Made by a program: the position numbers and the translations under genes
Origin: Nitrososphaerales archaeon TH1177
GTDB taxonomy: Archaea > Thermoproteota > Nitrososphaeria > Nitrososphaerales > Nitrososphaeraceae
Assembly: GCA_014523515.1 (NCBI GenBank)
Contig: JAATVJ010000117.1
Coordinates: 1-8,945 of the forward strand
Length of the DNA: 8,945 bases
Direction: 5' to 3'
In this document: in pieces, positions 7,003 through 8,945 of the stretch
How the letters are laid out: every line of letters begins with the position of its first letter
How positions within the stretch are numbered: position 1 is the first letter of the stretch
The notes under the pieces: generated by a model
The model's database searches: none
The model's input: the letters and a program-made list of their open reading frames with translations, nothing else
What the model was told of the DNA's origin: nothing

Positions 7003-7290
7003 TTGGGACTAAGCATATCTGATAAAAAGGAACTAGAATCATTATTAAAATTTCATTCTTTAAACATAAATCAAATGATAACCTTCTCTAAAAATCTTAT
7101 TCCTTCGCAAGGAAATATCGAAGATTTTGCTTATGGATTTATTGTGGGCACAATACTCGGTAACTATTCTGAAAAATTTTTTCAGAGACACAATAGAGCT
7201 GCTGATAATGATGAATTAATGGATATATATTTTACAATATCATTACGATCTGCTAAAATTAGGAAGGCTATACTAAATGAATTAACTTAA
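7003..7290 (+). CDS. 95-aa conserved-looking helical protein, function unknown
   Basis: A small soluble protein with no cysteine. It starts at TTG and reads MGLSISDKKELESLLKFH. The pattern suggests helices at about 8-30, 38-58 (IEDFAYGFIVGTILGNYSEK) and 70-94 (ELMDIYFTISLRSAKIRKAI). The middle helix is the most hydrophobic, but its charged flanks suggest a packed core rather than a membrane span. The TTG start is supported by a TATA box at leaderless distance and by the absence of any in-frame ATG before residue 25. The histone gene follows 67 bp downstream with its own promoter. I recognise no family; a lineage-restricted archaeal protein is the best guess. Confidence 0.72.
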   Translation: MGLSISDKKELESLLKFHSLNINQMITFSKNLIPSQGNIEDFAYGFIVGTILGNYSEKFFQRHNRAADNDELMDIYFTISLRSAKIRKAILNELT

Positions 7291-7330
7291 TTATTTTTTA
7301 GAGATTATAATGTAGAATATCAATTAGATT

Positions 7331-7339
7331 TTTAAATAT
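7331..7339 (+). promoter_or_regulatory. TATA box of the histone gene
   Basis: TTTAAATAT is centred about 23 nt before the histone ATG (7358), giving a leaderless or nearly leaderless transcript. No Shine-Dalgarno sequence is seen upstream of the ATG. Confidence 0.55.
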
Positions 7340-7357
7340 CCTTATGATTTTTATACT

Positions 7358-7582
7358 ATGGGTAATAACCCTGAATTTGGATTGGCTGTAATGAATCGCG
7401 TAATAAAAAAGGCAGGTGCGGAAAGAGTAAGTGATGGAGCATCGGATACTTTAAGAAAAATACTTGAGGAAATTGCAAACAATATATCTAAGACTGCTAT
7501 AGATCTTGCAAATCATGCTGGTAGAAAAACAATAAAATCTGATGATATTTTGTTGGCCTACAAGAATAGCTATAAAAAATAG
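7358..7582 (+). CDS. Archaeal histone
   Basis: DNA-wrapping histone-fold protein of 74 aa, slightly longer than the usual 66-70 aa because of a short N-terminal MGNNPEF and a KNSYKK tail. The fold is complete: helix 1 (about 6-18, FGLAVMNRVIKKA), loop 1 with the DNA-contacting RV pair (23-24), long helix 2 (about 25-53, SDGASDTLRKILEEIANN onward), loop 2 GRKTIK (55-60), and helix 3 (61-69, SDDILLAYK). The GRKTIK-DDI segment closely matches HMfB-type histones. It is expected to dimerise and then stack into larger wraps on the chromosome. It is a single gene between a 95-aa unknown and tRNA-Cys. No anomaly is seen in the fold. Confidence 0.96.
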   Translation: MGNNPEFGLAVMNRVIKKAGAERVSDGASDTLRKILEEIANNISKTAIDLANHAGRKTIKSDDILLAYKNSYKK

Positions 7583-7682
7583 AGATTTGCATGTTGATTA
7601 TTTTAGCGGATTTACACAGTCAAATATTACTCTAATTCAATCATTATTAAATAATTTGTTTTGTTAAGGGCAATAACTCAAA

Positions 7683-7690
7683 TTTATATG
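7683..7690 (+). promoter_or_regulatory. TATA box (box A) of tRNA-Cys
   Basis: TTTATATG is centred about 28 nt before the first base of the mature tRNA (7715) and fits an archaeal box A. The rest of the 132-bp gap between the histone and the tRNA (7583-7714) shows no gene. Confidence 0.55.
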
Positions 7691-7714
7691 TCTCTTTTCT
7701 ATGCCTAATTATGA

Positions 7715-7797
7715 GGTGGGGTGGCAGAGCGGCTATGCGTTCGCCTGCAGAAATAGTCGATAGCGAATATATAGGGGTTCGAATCCCTTCCCCACCT
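7715..7797 (+). tRNA. tRNA-Cys (anticodon GCA) with a probable 11-nt intron
   Basis: The acceptor arms GGTGGGG (7715-7721) and CCCCACC (7790-7796) pair perfectly. The discriminator is T (7797), the expected base for tRNA-Cys, and CCA is not encoded. The D arm is GCAG/ATGC (7724-7727, 7735-7738) with a short loop containing GG. The anticodon stem is TTCGC (7740-7744) with GCGAA (7763-7767), and the T arm is AGGGG TTCGAAT CCCTT (7773-7789). Between the stem halves are 18 nt instead of 7. Removing 7751-7761 (AAATAGTCGAT) leaves the loop CTGCAGA with T33, anticodon GCA (7747-7749) and a purine at 37. That places the intron at the standard 37/38 site, with a one-base ambiguity. Spliced length is 72 nt. 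I could not draw a clean bulge-helix-bulge by eye. Confidence 0.9.
7751..7761 (+). other. Putative tRNA intron, 11 nt
   Basis: AAATAGTCGAT lies immediately 3' of position 37 of tRNA-Cys. It is inferred only from the extra length of the anticodon loop; excision restores a normal 7-nt loop. The intron could equally be 7752-7762 with the same product. Central-helix pairing for the splicing endonuclease is weak by eye. Confidence 0.65.
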
Positions 7798-7834
7798 TTG
7801 AATTATTTTAAACAAATTGTTAGAGGTAAGGGAT

Positions 7835-8179
7835 TTACTTGGTATAGGTTTCCTTCAATGCTTGACCATAGGTTAAGGAAGCTTTTTTTCTGAGATAAGG
7901 AATTAACCTATAATGTAATGAATATATTTGCTCTTCCTTAATTAAAATTCCTTTTACTACCAATGATATTAATCCACCTGATAGTTTCGAAGAAGGTATA
8001 TTGCTTTCTTTTGAAAATAAAACTCTTTTGGATTGATATTCATCTATTGAAAAGTACGGTCTATTTTTTTCAATTATCAATGGCCAAACAATCATTTCCC
8101 AAATTAATCGTCTATATTCTGTTGAATGAGCATGTTTTCCTTTGGGATGGGGATCTTTGCCATTATTGTAGGAGGTCAT
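7835..8179 (-). CDS. 114-aa protein of unknown function, possible winged-helix fold
   Basis: A basic, soluble protein starting MTSYNNGKDPHPKGKHAHS, a His/Lys/Pro-rich and probably disordered lead of about 20 residues. A helix-rich body follows: YRRLIWEMIVWPLIIEKN (22-39), then SIDEYQSK (44-51), and then KESNIPSSKLSGGLISLVVKG (57-77) with ILIKEEQIYSL (78-88). The last part, a helix-turn-helix-like stretch followed by two short strands, could be a winged helix; this is inference from pattern only. It is convergent with tRNA-Cys, ending 37 bp from the tRNA 3' end. An AT-rich stretch (8190-8204, AAATATAAA on the minus strand) sits close upstream of the ATG at 8179 but is nearer than the usual TATA spacing, so the start could be slightly off. 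I do not recognise a family. Confidence 0.72.
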   Translation of the reverse strand: MTSYNNGKDPHPKGKHAHSTEYRRLIWEMIVWPLIIEKNRPYFSIDEYQSKRVLFSKESNIPSSKLSGGLISLVVKGILIKEEQIYSLHYRLIPYLRKKASLTYGQALKETYTK

Positions 8180-8349
8180 TGTTCATATAATTTTATATTT
8201 TTAATGTTGGTTGAGGTTTTATAATCTAATACTATTAACTGAATATCTTTACTGACAATAGACTAATAAATAAAGAAGAGTTAGAGGTCTCGACAAACAA
8301 TTTTTAAGCTTTAGAAAGCAATATAACAGTTTAATATTCCGGATTAGAT
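8180..8349. other. Divergent intergenic region, no further gene seen
   Basis: About 170 bp between the minus-strand 114-aa gene and the plus-strand 48-aa gene. Apart from TATA-like elements for both neighbours, I see no tRNA, no repeat and no convincing reading frame. Confidence 0.5.
8320..8327 (+). promoter_or_regulatory. TATA box of the 48-aa membrane protein gene
   Basis: AATATAAC is centred about 26 nt before the ATG at 8350, the spacing expected for a leaderless transcript. Its presence is part of the case for the short gene being real. Confidence 0.5.
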
Positions 8350-8496
8350 ATGAGTCTACCTCCGATGTTATACGCACTACTTCCCTCAGGCACTGTCATA
8401 AATGAAACAATTTTTTTTTCTTATCTTTCGATACTGGTAGGTTTAATAATCATTGCAGTATGGTTGAGAAGGAAACGAGCTAAAAAGACATCTTAA
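8350..8496 (+). CDS. 48-aa single-pass membrane protein, function unknown
   Basis: A short open frame starting MSLPPMLYALLPSGTVINE. A strongly hydrophobic segment follows (about 20-39, TIFFSYLSILVGLIIIAVWL), ending in the basic tail RRKRAKKTS (40-48). This is the layout of a small single-span membrane protein with an outside N-terminus and cytoplasmic basic C-terminus. The alternative is a membrane-anchored peptide whose N-terminal LPPMLYALL also dips into the bilayer. The ATG has a TATA box at leaderless distance. It stands alone, divergent from the 114-aa gene and convergent with the AAA+ gene 39 bp away. I recognise no family, but composition, topology and promoter together support a real gene. 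Confidence 0.65.
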   Translation: MSLPPMLYALLPSGTVINETIFFSYLSILVGLIIIAVWLRRKRAKKTS

Positions 8497-8535
8497 CAAA
8501 TCAAATGAATAACATGATTCGTATGAAACTGCCTT

Positions 8536-8945
8536 TTACTTATTTTTTCGATATTGAATCAAAGTTTTTGCAATCCATTCAACGTCTTCAATTGATTTTG
8601 CTAACCTAGATATTTTTATACAATCTCTAATATCTCGAGATTTTAATTTGTGCCAAACAATATGTGAAATTTCATTTGCAATATCCAAAGGAATATCGTT
8701 TTTAACAAGAATTCCATTGGAAACCTCTATAAATTTATATCGATTATATGGTTTTAGATGGAAAATAATAAATCTAGAAAGTAATGGAGATAATAATTTT
8801 TCTTCGTTATTACATGTTGCAAAGATCCATGTTTTCAATTGTGTACTACGAGTCTTTTGTGACTTAGTTTCAGTTAGTATCCCTGTTTCCATTATACTTA
8901 GTAACGATGTCTGGTCCTTGTATGGCATATGTTCTATTTCATCTA
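8536..8945 (-). CDS. AAA+ ATPase, C-terminal part (runs off right edge)
   Basis: The visible 135 residues begin at the Walker B acidic pair, DEIEHMPYKDQTSLLSIME. The frame stays open to the window edge, so the Walker A part is beyond it. Next come a probable sensor 1 (FATCNN, about 41-46) and a conserved Arg in LLSPLLSRF (R57), in the place of an arginine finger or box VII. The helical lid carries SRDIRDCIKISRLA (about 102-115), a good sensor 2 candidate. The gene ends with a short basic tail (QYRKNK). The order of motifs is that of clamp-loader/RuvB/MoxR-like AAA+ proteins; the line TSLLSIMETG resembles RuvB-like and MoxR-like archaeal ATPases. The subfamily cannot be settled from this fragment. 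An internal ATG follows the acidic pair but is not the start. Confidence 0.82.
   Translation of the reverse strand, partial: DEIEHMPYKDQTSLLSIMETGILTETKSQKTRSTQLKTWIFATCNNEEKLLSPLLSRFIIFHLKPYNRYKFIEVSNGILVKNDIPLDIANEISHIVWHKLKSRDIRDCIKISRLAKSIEDVEWIAKTLIQYRKNK

Noticed and set aside
7711..7893. Plus-strand open frame spanning the tRNA
   Set aside because: The sequence folds as tRNA-Cys; the frame is accidental.
7963..8190. Plus-strand open frame of 75 codons
   Set aside because: Antisense to the 114-aa gene, which has better composition.
1..8945. Mobile element, CRISPR array, restriction or other defence system
   Set aside because: No transposase, integrase, direct-repeat array, target-site duplication or defence domain was seen on either strand.

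Overview
The window looks like an AT-rich chromosomal segment of an archaeon, most likely an ammonia-oxidising Nitrososphaerota (Thaumarchaeota). The support is: a topoisomerase VI B subunit with plant/thaumarchaeal-style ATPase motifs; an archaeal histone; an STT3/AglB oligosaccharyltransferase carrying a cyclophilin domain; deoxyhypusine synthase; an intron-bearing tRNA-Cys; and TATA boxes about 23-28 nt upstream of start codons, as in leaderless archaeal transcripts. The genus cannot be fixed from this sequence alone.

Layout. Bases 1-4036 are all on the minus strand. In transcription order they hold the STT3-cyclophilin fusion (4036-1241), a 125-aa glycine-rich protein of unknown function, a 52-aa small protein, and the start of Top6B, which runs off the left edge. 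A gap of about 150 bp follows. Then come two divergently transcribed members of the deoxyhypusine synthase family: a canonical DHS on the minus strand and a DHS-like, homospermidine-synthase-type paralogue on the plus strand. The latter overlaps tail to tail with a DUF309 protein on the minus strand. From about 7000 there are short genes: a 95-aa unknown (TTG start, leaderless), a histone, tRNA-Cys with a probable 11-nt intron, a 114-aa unknown (minus), a 48-aa single-pass membrane protein (plus), and the C-terminal part of an AAA+ ATPase entering from the right edge (minus).

How the genes fit together. Most are independent housekeeping genes with their own promoters. Two groupings look functional. 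The DHS/DHS-like pair shares a divergent regulatory region and probably shares polyamine substrates: one enzyme modifies aIF5A, the other probably makes or consumes a polyamine. The STT3-cyclophilin fusion puts proline isomerisation directly at the site of surface N-glycosylation. Top6B, the histone and the AAA+ ATPase are chromosome-maintenance functions but do not form an operon here.

I found no mobile element, CRISPR array, toxin-antitoxin pair, defence system or phage gene. The least-explained parts are the small unknown proteins (52, 125, 95, 114 and 48 aa). No intergenic stretch exceeds 300 bp.
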